Positions 1 through 8,599 of a DNA stretch of 64,000 nt are shown one piece after another. Where the stretch lies: assembly GCA_037439945.1 (NCBI GenBank), contig JBBIVA010000001.1:1-64000 (forward strand). Direction: 5' to 3'. Made by a program: the position numbers and the translations under genes. The notes beneath the pieces were generated by a model, which had not been told where the DNA came from, made no database searches, and was given only the letters and a program-made list of their open reading frames with translations. How positions within the stretch are numbered: position 1 is the stretch's first letter; each line of letters starts with the position of its first letter. Source of the stretch: CALEUX01 sp037439945 (GTDB lineage Bacteria; Bacteroidota; Bacteroidia; Bacteroidales; Marinilabiliaceae).

Positions 1-2
1 AT

Positions 3-254
3 TCACCCAAAGCTCCATTTGCAGGTTGCAAACGAAAAGCATCGTTTGGCTACTTTGATATAGCTAAGCCTGAAACTGCAAACAGTTATATCTTCAGCCA
101 AACATCCAGAACCTCATCTGATTCATTCAGCCAAACATTTGAAAAAACAATTAAAGTAAAAGATAGGTACATTGTAATTGTGTCGGCCTCTTTATACCTG
201 ATAGGTTATACTATCGATAATTGGACAACAATCATCCATGCGCTTTTTCAATAG
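3..254 (+). CDS. C-terminal end of an unrecognised protein (partial, enters from the left)
   Basis: An open frame runs from the window edge to a TAG at 252-254, about 83 codons with no stop. The first part is rich in Ser, Thr, Lys and Phe; the last 30 residues are hydrophobic (VIVSASLYLIGYTI) and could form a membrane segment or a terminal beta strand. It ends 8 bases before the convergent end of the ABC-F gene, as expected for a real gene end. I do not recognise the family, and the start lies outside the window. Confidence 0.5.
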   Translation, partial: SPKAPFAGCKRKASFGYFDIAKPETANSYIFSQTSRTSSDSFSQTFEKTIKVKDRYIVIVSASLYLIGYTIDNWTTIIHALFQ

Positions 255-262
255 AACACTGC

Positions 263-1909
263 TTAATTTCTTGAAATACTCCGCTCAATTTCCTTTAAAT
301 TATCCAGCTTTTTGGTATATAGGAAACTTTGTATGTCGCCAAGATGTTCTTTAACTCTTTTATTACCAAATTCATAAACTTTCTCAACCAATCCATCCAA
401 AAAATCTCGGTCATGGGAAACCAAAATAAGTGTACCATCAAAATCCTTTAGCGCACTTTTAAGGATATCCTTTGATTTAATATCAAGGTGGTTTGTGGGT
501 TCATCCAGGATTAGCAGGTTAACCGGTTCAAGCAAAAGTTTAATCATTGCGAGCCTTGTTCGTTCACCTCCCGATAAAACCTTAACTTTTTTTGTAACAT
601 CATCACCGCTAAACATAAATGCTCCGAGAATATCTTTAATTTTAGTCCTTATTTCTCCCTTTGCTATATCATCAATAGTTTGAAATACCGTAAGTTCCTC
701 GTCAAGTAAAGATGCCTGGTTTTGAGCAAAATACCCAATCTTCACATTATGGCTTAGGGTTAAATTGCCCTGGTAATTAATCTCATTCATTATACATTTC
801 ACGAGCGTTGATTTTCCTTCCCCATTACGGCCAACAAATGCCACCTTTTCACCTCTTTGAATTGTTAGTGAAACATCTGAAAACACAGTATGTTGGTCGT
901 AATTTTTCTTAAGACCTTCAGTTACCACCGGAAAACTTCCTGAACGCGGTGAAGGGGGAAATTTAAGTTTTAATGCCGATGTATCTTCCTCGTCAACTTC
1001 AACCATCTCAAGCTTTTCAAGCATCCTAACCCTGCTTTGAACCTGGTTGGTTTTTGAATAGGTTCCTTTAAATCTCTCAATAAACTCCTGGTTGTCGGCA
1101 ATCATTTTTTGCTGCTCTTCATACTGCCTTTGCTGTTGCTCACGTCGTTCTTTCCTTAATTCAAGGTATTTGGTATAATTAACCCTGTAATCATAAATAC
1201 GGCCCATTGTTACTTCAATTGTTCGGGTAGTTATATTATCAACAAAAGCCCTGTCGTGCGATATTACCATTACAGCCTTTGCATTGTTAACCAGAAAATC
1301 TTCGAGCCATTGAACCGATTCAATATCCAAATGGTTGGTAGGCTCATCCAAAAGAATTAAATCGGGATTTTGAAGCAGAATTTTGGCAAGCTCAATGCGC
1401 ATACGCCAGCCCCCGCTAAAATCACTTGTTAGCCTTGTAAAATCATTTCTTTTAAATCCAAGTCCCAATAAAACCTTTTCAACCTCAGCCTCATAATTAA
1501 TTTCATCAATTCCGTAGAATTTTTCGCTTAATGCCGATACCTGTTCAATTAACTGGAAGTATGATTCCGACTCGTAATCTGTGCGCGAATTGAGTTGATT
1601 ATTAAGCTCTTCTATTTGTGCCTGCATTTTATGTATATGGGCAAAAGCCTGCGCGGTTTCTTCAAAAACCGACCGCTTATCATCGGTCATTAAATGTTGG
1701 GGCAGATATGAAATAACAGTATCCTGCGGTGAAGAAACCCTTCCCGATGAAGGTTCTCTGGCACCGGCCAGGATTTTAAGCAGGGTTGACTTTCCTGCCC
1801 CGTTTTTTCCCATTAAAGCAATGCGGTCTTTATCGTTAATTGCAAAAGAAACATCTTTAAATAATGTGGTCCCCCCAAATTGAACCGTTAACCCATCAAT
1901 CGAAATCAT
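263..1909 (-). CDS. ABC-F family ATP-binding protein
   Basis: Soluble tandem ATPase of the ABC-F family, whose members bind the ribosome rather than transport solutes. The first nucleotide-binding domain has Walker A GKNGAGKS (residues 34-41), signature FSGGWRMR and Walker B ILLDEPTNHLD. A charged linker of about 80 residues (RKERREQQQRQYEEQQK and on) follows; the second domain has GRNGEGKST, LSGGERTR and LILDEPTNHLD. There are no membrane segments. The length of 548 residues fits the YdiF/Uup/EttA type. The start ATG begins MISIDGLTVQF, a usual N-terminus. The cellular role (translation factor or antibiotic protection) cannot be settled from sequence; a housekeeping subgroup is more likely because no resistance genes are nearby. 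Confidence 0.93.
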   Translation of the reverse strand: MISIDGLTVQFGGTTLFKDVSFAINDKDRIALMGKNGAGKSTLLKILAGAREPSSGRVSSPQDTVISYLPQHLMTDDKRSVFEETAQAFAHIHKMQAQIEELNNQLNSRTDYESESYFQLIEQVSALSEKFYGIDEINYEAEVEKVLLGLGFKRNDFTRLTSDFSGGWRMRIELAKILLQNPDLILLDEPTNHLDIESVQWLEDFLVNNAKAVMVISHDRAFVDNITTRTIEVTMGRIYDYRVNYTKYLELRKERREQQQRQYEEQQKMIADNQEFIERFKGTYSKTNQVQSRVRMLEKLEMVEVDEEDTSALKLKFPPSPRSGSFPVVTEGLKKNYDQHTVFSDVSLTIQRGEKVAFVGRNGEGKSTLVKCIMNEINYQGNLTLSHNVKIGYFAQNQASLLDEELTVFQTIDDIAKGEIRTKIKDILGAFMFSGDDVTKKVKVLSGGERTRLAMIKLLLEPVNLLILDEPTNHLDIKSKDILKSALKDFDGTLILVSHDRDFLDGLVEKVYEFGNKRVKEHLGDIQSFLYTKKLDNLKEIERSISRN

Positions 1910-1990
1910 TCAATAAGGCATTAAATTTAGGGCACAAATATAAACAGATTATTAACCTGTTAAAGTTAAAATTAGCTAAACCAACTGAAA

Positions 1991-4267
1991 TCATAATTTA
2001 TGTTTGGGATTAACCGACTGCATGTGAAATTCACGAAGGGCTTGAAAAAGATTATATGCGTAAATCATCAGGTTTTTAGTTTCACCTAAAATTTCCATGA
2101 AAATAACATTTATCCTTGTTTTACCTTCGCCGGCGCGAATCCTTCGTATTTGGACCAGTCTTAAATCGTCAATTAATTCAATAGTATTGATTTGTTTCTG
2201 CTTTAATTCACTAAAACTGCTGAACCTTTTTTCTTTTTCAAGATGAATCATAAAATTGAAAAATGATGCTACTTCGTCCTGTAAAACATTTATGTCTTCA
2301 AATTGCGATGAAGTAAGGCCTTTGTGTTGGTTTTCGACATGATAAAAAACCATTGGCGCTATAATTCCAAGTGTATTTGATAATTCGGATAGATAATCGA
2401 GCGCCTGAACAAACAATTGACCCGAATCCTGCGATTCATCGGGTAGTTTACTATATGCAAAAAACATTTCCCCTTTAAATTTATTTGCTGATTGTTTTAA
2501 AGCAATTGATTTTTCATATCCTTCTTTTGTCTGGTTTATGTTTTCAGTCATTAATCCATGTAAAATCAGAAAATATATTTTTGATACTTCCAACAATTCT
2601 CTCCTTATTTTCTCACTTCCTGCATCATGCAACCATTCAATACTTTCAATTGCCTCGTTATAAAAAACATTTTTAGCCTTAATTTCCTTTTCACGCTTTC
2701 GCCTGTATGAAACTGTTGTTCTCCACAAAAAAACTATGGTAAGTAAAAACAATAACAAAATTGCAATTATCCCCCCCCACCAAATTAATATGGTGATAAA
2801 AAAAGAACCCCAAAACCCTAAAAAAGCAGTAATAAACCAACCTCCCAATATTGATAAAACACCTGAAATACGGTAAACTGCGCTTTCGCGCCCCCAGGCA
2901 CGATCGGACAATGATGTACCCATTGAAACCATAAATACAATAAAGGTTGTTGAAAGTGGAAACCTGTAATAAGTCCCAATTGAAATTAATATGCTGGCAA
3001 CAACTAAATTAACTGAAGCCCTGACAGTATCAAAAAAAACTTCATTATCAGCACTTATTACTCCCGTCCCAGGTTCAGGTTGTTCAAATCTTGCGGAACA
3101 AAAGTTCTTTACCCCTGTAGGAAGCATGACGTACATTTTATTGTAAAAAAACAAAAACTGGCGAACCAGCAACCTGGAAAGCGGCGAAGGTTCAAACCTT
3201 TCGTATCCGTGGGTTTGTCTTCCCAGATAGATTTCAGTATCAGTAACCGACTCCGATTTTTTTGAATAAAATATAGCCACAATCATTATTATCCCTGACA
3301 ATAAAAAAACCCATAAGTAAACAATGTCATTAAATGGATTTGACTGAATCCAGTTTTTATTTAAAAATTCGAGTTTAAAAGTTTCCGGATTGTTCCCTGA
3401 TTGTGTCAAAAATGCCTTTATGCTTTCAATACCTGTTAGTGGCAACCCAATAAAATTAACAAGGTCGTTTGCTGCAAAAGAAAGAGCCAGGGCAAAAGTT
3501 CCAAAAAACACCACCAATCGGGGAATATTAATATTGAAAATAAGCCCCAAACCCCAAAATAGTATAAATGTTGATGCAAACAACACACCCAAACTTTCAA
3601 TTTTACCAAAAGGGAGCATATTAAAATAATCATCCATTGGTAAATAACCCCCTATATTCTTTTTAATTATTAAAAACAAAATAGATGTTATGGCTACTGC
3701 ACCTGCCACTGAAAATAAAAATAAAAACCTGCCCTTAAACCTAAAAGTAAAAACAAGTCGGGTAATAAACTGGACCACTGCCCCGAAAATAAATGCCAGA
3801 AAAACAGAAACCAATATTCCGGCAAAAACGAGAAAAGCTTTGTTGGTATTAATAAATGATGTGTATCCCTGGTCATTTGAATCCTTAAACAGACTCATTG
3901 CAAGTGCCCCGCCAATAAGGCTGAATATTACCAATATTGTGGTAGAAGTAGGAAACCCAAGTGTATTAAAACTGTCAATTATAACAATATTTACTATTAC
4001 AACTGCTAAAAAGATTATTAGTAATTCTGTAAGGGAAAAACTTTCCGGGTAAATTACCCCGTTTCTTGCAACATCCATCATCCCTCCAGCAAAAAAAGTT
4101 CCTGTTAACAGACCTATACCCGCTATAATCAAAATAACCTTTCGGGACGAAACCCTGGAGCCAATTGCCGAATTCAGAAAGTTTACGGCATCGTTGGATA
4201 CACCAACTACCAGGTGTAAAATTGCCAGAACTGATAATAAAACAAAAGAAATCCAGATTAGTAACAT
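1991..4267 (-). CDS. PiT-family inorganic phosphate transporter with C-terminal cytoplasmic domain
   Basis: Inner-membrane phosphate permease. The two inverted family repeats are visible: VSNDAVNFLNSAIGS near residue 23 and AANDLVNFIGLPLTGI near residue 265, both matching the GxNDxxN signature. There are about ten or more hydrophobic segments up to residue 560. The last 200 residues are hydrophilic and helical and resemble a PhoU-like regulatory domain; this is inferred from position and composition. The length of 758 is much longer than E. coli Pit (about 500) but normal for the Bacteroidota form. It is transcribed away from a PhoR/PhoB-like pair 520 bases off, which suggests phosphate-linked control. 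Confidence 0.9.
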   Translation of the reverse strand: MLLIWISFVLLSVLAILHLVVGVSNDAVNFLNSAIGSRVSSRKVILIIAGIGLLTGTFFAGGMMDVARNGVIYPESFSLTELLIIFLAVVIVNIVIIDSFNTLGFPTSTTILVIFSLIGGALAMSLFKDSNDQGYTSFINTNKAFLVFAGILVSVFLAFIFGAVVQFITRLVFTFRFKGRFLFLFSVAGAVAITSILFLIIKKNIGGYLPMDDYFNMLPFGKIESLGVLFASTFILFWGLGLIFNINIPRLVVFFGTFALALSFAANDLVNFIGLPLTGIESIKAFLTQSGNNPETFKLEFLNKNWIQSNPFNDIVYLWVFLLSGIIMIVAIFYSKKSESVTDTEIYLGRQTHGYERFEPSPLSRLLVRQFLFFYNKMYVMLPTGVKNFCSARFEQPEPGTGVISADNEVFFDTVRASVNLVVASILISIGTYYRFPLSTTFIVFMVSMGTSLSDRAWGRESAVYRISGVLSILGGWFITAFLGFWGSFFITILIWWGGIIAILLLFLLTIVFLWRTTVSYRRKREKEIKAKNVFYNEAIESIEWLHDAGSEKIRRELLEVSKIYFLILHGLMTENINQTKEGYEKSIALKQSANKFKGEMFFAYSKLPDESQDSGQLFVQALDYLSELSNTLGIIAPMVFYHVENQHKGLTSSQFEDINVLQDEVASFFNFMIHLEKEKRFSSFSELKQKQINTIELIDDLRLVQIRRIRAGEGKTRINVIFMEILGETKNLMIYAYNLFQALREFHMQSVNPKHKL

Positions 4268-4286
4268 TATATATTTAATTTGACAC

Positions 4287-4294
4287 CAAAAGTA
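4287..4294 (-). promoter_or_regulatory. Candidate -7 element of the phosphate transporter gene
   Basis: On the minus strand TACTTTTG matches the Bacteroidota -7 consensus TAnnTTTG and sits about 20 bases before the transporter ATG. The -33 position 19-20 bases upstream is only T-rich (TTTT), so this is a partial match. Confidence 0.4.
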
Positions 4295-4468
4295 AATGCA
4301 GAAACGTACAGTTAAAAATTTTCAAACATTAATTTATTGTTAGATTTCATTATTTATAAACCTTAAAACTTTTGTAAATTAATTATTAATCAGGCCAAAA
4401 CACTACTTAACATTTTCTTTACATTGATTATAACATTTTTTATTAATATCAACAAAAATAAATTAATC

Positions 4469-4476
4469 TAACTTTG
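4469..4476 (+). promoter_or_regulatory. Candidate -7 element for the PhoR-like kinase transcript
   Basis: TAACTTTG matches TAnnTTTG exactly. No TTTG is found 19-21 bases upstream, so only half of the promoter is supported. If used, transcription would start near 4483 and give a leader of about 305 bases before the kinase start. Confidence 0.3.
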
Positions 4477-4495
4477 TATCAATGAAACACCAAGT

Positions 4496-4554
4496 TTTGC
4501 AAACACTACTTGTCCAGATATATAGGGCAGGCTATCCGGACTTATTTTAAAAAT
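4496..4554 (+). repeat. Leader element copy C (short form), upstream of the PhoR-like kinase
   Basis: The left part (TTTGCAAACACTACTTGTCC, 4496-4515) matches the left ends of copies A (38238) and B (minus strand, 14617). The right part from 4530 (GGCTATCCGGACTTATTTT) matches the right end of copy A at 38410 in 21 of 25 positions. Copy C lacks about 140 bases of copy A between these blocks. It lies in the long leader of the kinase gene. Compared by eye; family and function unknown. Confidence 0.5.
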
Positions 4555-4714
4555 ACTCCCGGATGGAAAAATGATGTTATTTTTAATATATCGTTGAAAT
4601 ACAAAAACATTTTAGCATCAATAAGGATTTATATTCAATCGTGCAATTTAAAAATCTATTGCAACGCGGGTAAAAATCCGTCTCATTTTGTTAATATTAT
4701 TTCAAATGAAACGG

Positions 4715-4732
4715 GCCCCGAATGTTCGGGGC
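4715..4732 (+). other. Perfect GC-rich hairpin in the kinase leader
   Basis: GCCCCGAA-TG-TTCGGGGC is a perfect 8-base inverted repeat, standing out in an A/T-rich leader 55 bases before the kinase ATG. No T-run follows, so it is not an ordinary terminator. It may be an RNA hairpin or a repeat remnant; a similar TTCGGGGC occurs in copy B before the efflux adaptor. Confidence 0.5.
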
Positions 4733-4758
4733 GAGTTCTCTTGATGTATAGGGACAAG

Positions 4759-4798
4759 CCATCATACCTTCAAAAATCAATTTTATTATGATGAAAAT
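4759..4798 (+). repeat. 40-bp direct repeat, copy 1, spanning the kinase start codon
   Basis: The 40 bases are identical to 60573-60612, at the start of the methyl-accepting chemotaxis gene. The repeat begins CCATCATACCTTC and ends ATGATGAAAAT, so it contains both start codons; with one mismatch the match extends to 46 bases. The seven bases GCGAGTT precede the repeat in both copies: directly in copy 2, and separated by 21 extra bases here (GCGAGTT at 4731-4737). Confidence 0.9.
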
Positions 4799-5828
4799 GA
4801 AATTCATCGTTCACCAAAGAGCCGCATTATTAATAACTCTTACAACTCTCATTTCCGGAGTACTGTTTTACTTTACCAATAAACTGTTTGCATACAGCCT
4901 GTTATCATTGAGTATAACAATTCCCGTTTTTGTTATCTTAATCTTTTTTATAGTTAATTATTTCATTAACTCGTTTATTTACGCCAAAATTAAACCCATT
5001 TACAAGGCAATTCATAACTTTAAACCAACTAAAAATGAAATTCTGGGATCAGAAAAAGATGCGTTTTTACAGGTTGATAATGATGTTACGGCCTGGATGA
5101 AGGTAAAAACCCAGGAAATTCAGCAACTTCGTAAGCTTGAACAATACAGAAAAGAATTTTTGGGCAATGTTTCACACGAACTGAAAACTCCCACTTTTAA
5201 TATACAGGGTTATATACTTACCCTGCTTGAAGGAGGTTTGGATGACCCAAATATTAACATTCTATATCTTAAAAGAACCGAAAAAAGTATTGATAGAATG
5301 ATTTCTATTATTAACGACCTTGAAGCCATTGCAAAATTGGAGTCAGGCGAACTTGAACTCAATTACGAGAAGTTTAATCTTTACAGTCTTATTGAAGATG
5401 TTTTTGAGTTACATGAAATCAGGGCGGAAACTAGGGAAATTAGCCTGCGTTTTGGAAAATCGTCAGACAGGAACACAATGGTTTTTGCAGATAAACAAAG
5501 AATTTTTCAATTAATAAGCAATCTTGTATTAAACTCAATAAACTACGGAAAGAATAACGGACAAACCTCAATAAGTTTTTATGACATGGATAAGGTAATT
5601 CTTATCCAGGTAAAAGACAATGGGGTTGGAATAGCAGAAAATGAATTACATAGAATATTCGAAAGGTTTTACAGAGTTGATAAAAGCCGCTCGCGTGACC
5701 AGGGGGGAACAGGTTTGGGACTGGCAATAGTTAAACACATTATAGAAGCTCACAATCAAACAATTAATGTTAACAGCACATCAGGTAAAGGAACCTCCTT
5801 TACATTTACTTTACAAAAAGCCCCTTAA
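4788..5828 (+). CDS. PhoR-like membrane sensor histidine kinase
   Basis: Sensor kinase of a two-component system, in the inner membrane. Two hydrophobic segments lie in residues 10-65 with almost no periplasmic loop, so there is no obvious external sensor domain. A short linker leads to the dimerisation/phosphoacceptor box FLGNVSHELKTPTFNIQGY (His near residue 130), then the ATPase domain with N box, DNGVGIAENELHRIFERFYRVD and GGTGLGLAIVKHIIEAH. The length of 346 fits Bacteroidota PhoR-like kinases. The response regulator follows after 10 bases, so the two are cotranscribed. ATGATG at 4788 allows two adjacent starts. Phosphate as the signal is inferred from the divergent transporter. Confidence 0.9.
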   Translation: MMKMKFIVHQRAALLITLTTLISGVLFYFTNKLFAYSLLSLSITIPVFVILIFFIVNYFINSFIYAKIKPIYKAIHNFKPTKNEILGSEKDAFLQVDNDVTAWMKVKTQEIQQLRKLEQYRKEFLGNVSHELKTPTFNIQGYILTLLEGGLDDPNINILYLKRTEKSIDRMISIINDLEAIAKLESGELELNYEKFNLYSLIEDVFELHEIRAETREISLRFGKSSDRNTMVFADKQRIFQLISNLVLNSINYGKNNGQTSISFYDMDKVILIQVKDNGVGIAENELHRIFERFYRVDKSRSRDQGGTGLGLAIVKHIIEAHNQTINVNSTSGKGTSFTFTLQKAP

Positions 5829-5838
5829 TTATTTAATT

Positions 5839-6540
5839 ATGAATAACGCAGAAAAGTTTAAAATTCTTTTGGTCGATGATGAACCCGATATAGTGGAATT
5901 TATTGGGTACAACCTTAAAAAAGATGGGTTTACGGTATTTACTGCTCAAAATGGCCACGAAGCAATAAATAAAGCTCTAAGCTCAATACCCCACCTTATA
6001 ATACTTGATGTTATGATGCCGGGCATGGATGGAATTGAAACTTGTGAAGAAATTAAAAAGCATCCTTCGTTGAAAAACACAATTGTTGCTTTTTTAACTG
6101 CCCGGGGCGAAGATTATTCACAAATAGCAGGATTTGATGCCGGGGCTGATGATTATATTACCAAACCCATAAAGCCTAAGGTTCTTATTTCAAGGATTAA
6201 AGCGTTACTTAAACGCTATAATACAATTTTACCAACCCCTGAACCTGCCGAAAATACAATTTTAAATTTCGGATCACTTAAAATTGATAAGGAAAGGTAC
6301 GTAGTTACGGTTATTGATGAAGAGCTCATACTTCCTAAAAAGGAATTTGAGCTGCTACTGCTACTTGCTTCAAAACCCGATATTGTTTTCTCAAGGGATG
6401 ATATCTATAATGCTGTTTGGGGAGATAACATAATTGTGGGTGACAGAACTATTGACGTCCATATTAGAAAATTAAGAGAGAAAATTGGGCCGGAGCACAT
6501 AAGGACCATTAAGGGAGTAGGCTATAAATTTATTGAATAA
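5839..6540 (+). CDS. PhoB/OmpR-family response regulator
   Basis: DNA-binding partner of the kinase upstream. The receiver domain (residues 1-125) has acidic pocket VDDEPD, phosphoacceptor LILDVMMPGMDG, the Thr of FLTARG and the Lys of YITKPIKP. The C-terminal winged helix (residues 135-232) contains LPKKEFELLLLLASKP and ends IRTIKGVGYKF, as in OmpR/PhoB proteins. The ATG at 5839 is chosen over an in-frame upstream ATG at 5767 because it starts directly before the receiver fold and does not overlap the kinase end. 233 residues, the usual length. Confidence 0.93.
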   Translation: MNNAEKFKILLVDDEPDIVEFIGYNLKKDGFTVFTAQNGHEAINKALSSIPHLIILDVMMPGMDGIETCEEIKKHPSLKNTIVAFLTARGEDYSQIAGFDAGADDYITKPIKPKVLISRIKALLKRYNTILPTPEPAENTILNFGSLKIDKERYVVTVIDEELILPKKEFELLLLLASKPDIVFSRDDIYNAVWGDNIIVGDRTIDVHIRKLREKIGPEHIRTIKGVGYKFIE

Positions 6541-6738
6541 ATTTAAAACAGTTGATAATTAAGTTTTTTTCCTTAGGATACTATTTAATACTAATTAAAT
6601 GGTTCAAATGATAAAAATTGCAGGCTTTTAAAAACGGGCGCGACACACCTGTGCGTGAAGATGTTTTGTTACTGGTTAAGAACTAAGACCAGAATGTGTT
6701 ATTTTTTGTTTTAATTCGGGCAATTAACGCCACCTGTT

Positions 6739-7368
6739 TCAAAAATTACTATTTGCAGTTAAAATTTTTGAAACGTCAGATTTGCCGGTAATGTGAAGGG
6801 TTTTAAAACCTAAAGTATTTGCGGCATCAATATTAGCCTGCAAATCATCAACAAACAATGTAGTATGCGGGTTAAGTTTGCTTCCGTCAATAACCGCTTT
6901 AAATGCCTCAACGTTTGGTTTGCGAAAACCTATTATATGAGAATAATAAGCATTTTCAAACAATTCAGCTAAGGAGTGGTAGCCCGTGGCCATTTTCTCA
7001 AACCTTTCAACATGAATTGAATTGGTATTGCTCAATATAAAAAGCCGGTACTTTTTCTTTAATATTTCAAGCATTTTAATCCTTTCCTGCGGTATTTCAA
7101 CCAGCATGCTATTCCATGCATTAATAATCTGATCAGGCGAACTTTCGTTTAACGATTTTTGTATTAACCCATCAATAAATCCCTTTTCTGAAATTTTACC
7201 CACTTCAAACTCGGAAAACAAGGGGGCATACTCGTTAGAGTAATATAGGTTGGGCTGTGAAAACCCAAGAACCTTGCATAGTTCTGCTTTTGTTTTTTCA
7301 ATATCCAAATCAATAATAACCCCGCCTAAATCAAAAATTATTGATGATATACCTTCCAGATAATTCAT
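6739..7368 (-). CDS. HAD-superfamily hydrolase (subfamily IA, YihX-like)
   Basis: Cytoplasmic phosphatase-like enzyme. Motif I is FDLGGVIIDLD (residues 12-22, nucleophile the first Asp), motif II LSNTN, motif III the Lys of FRKPN, motif IV FVDDLQANIDAA. The LGGV form of motif I is typical of the YihX/epoxide-hydrolase-like branch. A helical cap lies between motifs I and II. 209 residues is normal. The natural substrate cannot be predicted. Monocistronic. Confidence 0.88.
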   Translation of the reverse strand: MNYLEGISSIIFDLGGVIIDLDIEKTKAELCKVLGFSQPNLYYSNEYAPLFSEFEVGKISEKGFIDGLIQKSLNESSPDQIINAWNSMLVEIPQERIKMLEILKKKYRLFILSNTNSIHVERFEKMATGYHSLAELFENAYYSHIIGFRKPNVEAFKAVIDGSKLNPHTTLFVDDLQANIDAANTLGFKTLHITGKSDVSKILTANSNF

Positions 7369-7504
7369 TTTATTAAAATAAAATATGCCACAAACAAAGT
7401 AAAAAAATTTACTATTTCAAAGTACAACTCTCATTCTGTCAAAAATTTAATCTTCATTACTTTAAACTTTATATTATTTAACCTCGTTAATTGCATAAAT
7501 GTTG

Positions 7505-7534
7505 TTTGATAATTGCAATTTCTTTGTATTTTTG
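7505..7534 (+). promoter_or_regulatory. Bacteroidota-type promoter for the tRNA gene
   Basis: TTTG at 7505-7508 and TATTTTTG at 7527-7534 are separated by 18 bases. Both boxes match the -33 TTTG and -7 TAnnTTTG consensus. Transcription would start near 7541, about 30 bases before the mature tRNA. Confidence 0.65.
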
Positions 7535-7570
7535 CACTCACAAAAAATAACTCTTCACGAGTTGTTTTTG

Positions 7571-7645
7571 GGGCCCATAGCTCAGTTGGTTAGTAGCACC
7601 TGACTCATAATCAGGGGGTCGCTGGTTCAAGCCCAGCTGGGCCCA
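7571..7645 (+). tRNA. tRNA with CAT anticodon (tRNA-Ile2 or elongator tRNA-Met)
   Basis: Cloverleaf read by eye: acceptor GGGCCCA (7571-7577) pairs with TGGGCCC (7638-7644), discriminator A at 7645. The anticodon arm is CCTGA-CTCATAA-TCAGG. The T arm is GCTGG-TTCAAGC-CCAGC. No CCA is encoded. The acceptor and T arm resemble tRNA-Ile2 (read with lysidine) more than initiator tRNA, but elongator Met is not excluded. The D arm has GTAGC where GAGC is usual, leaving a 3-bp D stem or a bulged T. Confidence 0.92.
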
Positions 7646-7658
7646 CTTTAAAATCAAA

Positions 7659-7686
7659 AGGTTGCAAAAAAATGCAGCCTTTTTTT
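7659..7686 (+). terminator. Rho-independent terminator of the tRNA
   Basis: AGGTTGCA pairs with TGCAGCCT (8 bp, one G-T pair) across a 6-base A-rich loop, followed by TTTTTT. It begins 14 bases after the tRNA. Confidence 0.8.
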
Positions 7687-8038
7687 GTTTTTTGTTGTAA
7701 TTGATGTAAATGGTTTGATTAATTATAAATTCACTTCAGCATGTTTTAATGCCATATTCTATTTAGAAAAAAAGCTCAACAGGTTTTTTACCGGTTCAAC
7801 TGAACTTAATGTTGCCATTATATCAGATCTGCATCTAAAAAAAGCTCACAGAATATTACAAAAATCTGAATAATTCCTAATTTAATAATCTCTTAAAGGC
7901 TTTAAGTACAATTCACGCTCATTGCCTGCAATACCTCATGTTTTCCCTGTTTTTCTGGAAACTGTAATGTAAAACAAACTGAATCTCTACTCAATTTTTA
8001 ATTATTAAACCTAAATTTGAAGTGAAAAGAATTAATTA
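7687..8038. other. Intergenic stretch without a supported gene
   Basis: About 350 A/T-rich bases between the tRNA terminator and the exonuclease start. A 62-codon frame here has no recognisable domain. I see no strong promoter or structure. Confidence 0.5.
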
Positions 8039-8532
8039 ATGGATAATAAATCATTTACAGCCATTGATTTTGAAACCGCACAGGGAGCTTGCTGGAGAGT
8101 ATTTGCCAGGTGGGATTGGTACGGGTTGAAAATGGTAAAATAGTTAAGGAAATAAACCTTTTGGTTCAACCTCCAAAAAACTTTTACTTATATAAAATGA
8201 TTCAGGTTCATGGCATTACCCCAATGCAAACAGCCCAATCACCTTTTTTCGATGAAATTTGGCACCTTATTGAACCCTATGTTAAATACCAGACTGTTGT
8301 CGCTCACAATGGGATTTCGTTTGACTTTCCGGTATTAAAAAACACCTTGCAATATTACGATCTTCCTGAACCTGAATATGAGAAAAAATGTACTTACCGG
8401 ATATACAAATCCAATCTTGCTGATTTATGCATAAAAAATAATATTGCGTTAAAACATCATGATGCATTAAGTGATGCAAAAGCCTGTGCCTGCCTTTATC
8501 AAATGAACCTGGATAAATCTGTTATCCTTTGA
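8039..8532 (+). pseudogene. DnaQ-like DEDDh 3'-5' exonuclease with an apparent frameshift
   Basis: The first catalytic motif AIDFETA is encoded from the ATG at 8039 in one frame, but the rest of the domain (SICQVGLVRVENGKIV, then TVVAHNGISFDFPVL and HHDALSDAKA) is in the next frame. The switch must fall between about 8074 and 8100. Losing one base near TGGAGAGT would convert an original W-x-SICQVG reading into what is seen. Read across the shift, all catalytic Asp/Glu/His motifs are present and the length of about 163 residues fits small proteobacterial-epsilon-like exonucleases. It may be a real broken gene or an assembly error; the intact remainder favours an error or a very recent mutation. 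Confidence 0.8.
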
Positions 8533-8599
8533 GCATTAAGTTGGTTTGTTATTCATAAAAAAACATAATATCAGGGCTTATAAAGAAAAAGTGGACCAA

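Noticed and set aside
3690..4052. 120-codon frame opposite the phosphate transporter
   Set aside because: Shadow frame within a well-supported gene.
4510..4791. 93-codon frame ending at the kinase start
   Set aside because: No domain or signal, composition like non-coding DNA, and it covers the repeat blocks of the leader.
5767..5838. Upstream extension of the response regulator
   Set aside because: Overlaps the kinase end and is not part of the receiver fold; the ATG at 5839 fits.
7685..7873. 62-codon frame after the tRNA
   Set aside because: Starts in the terminator's T-run and has no recognisable features.
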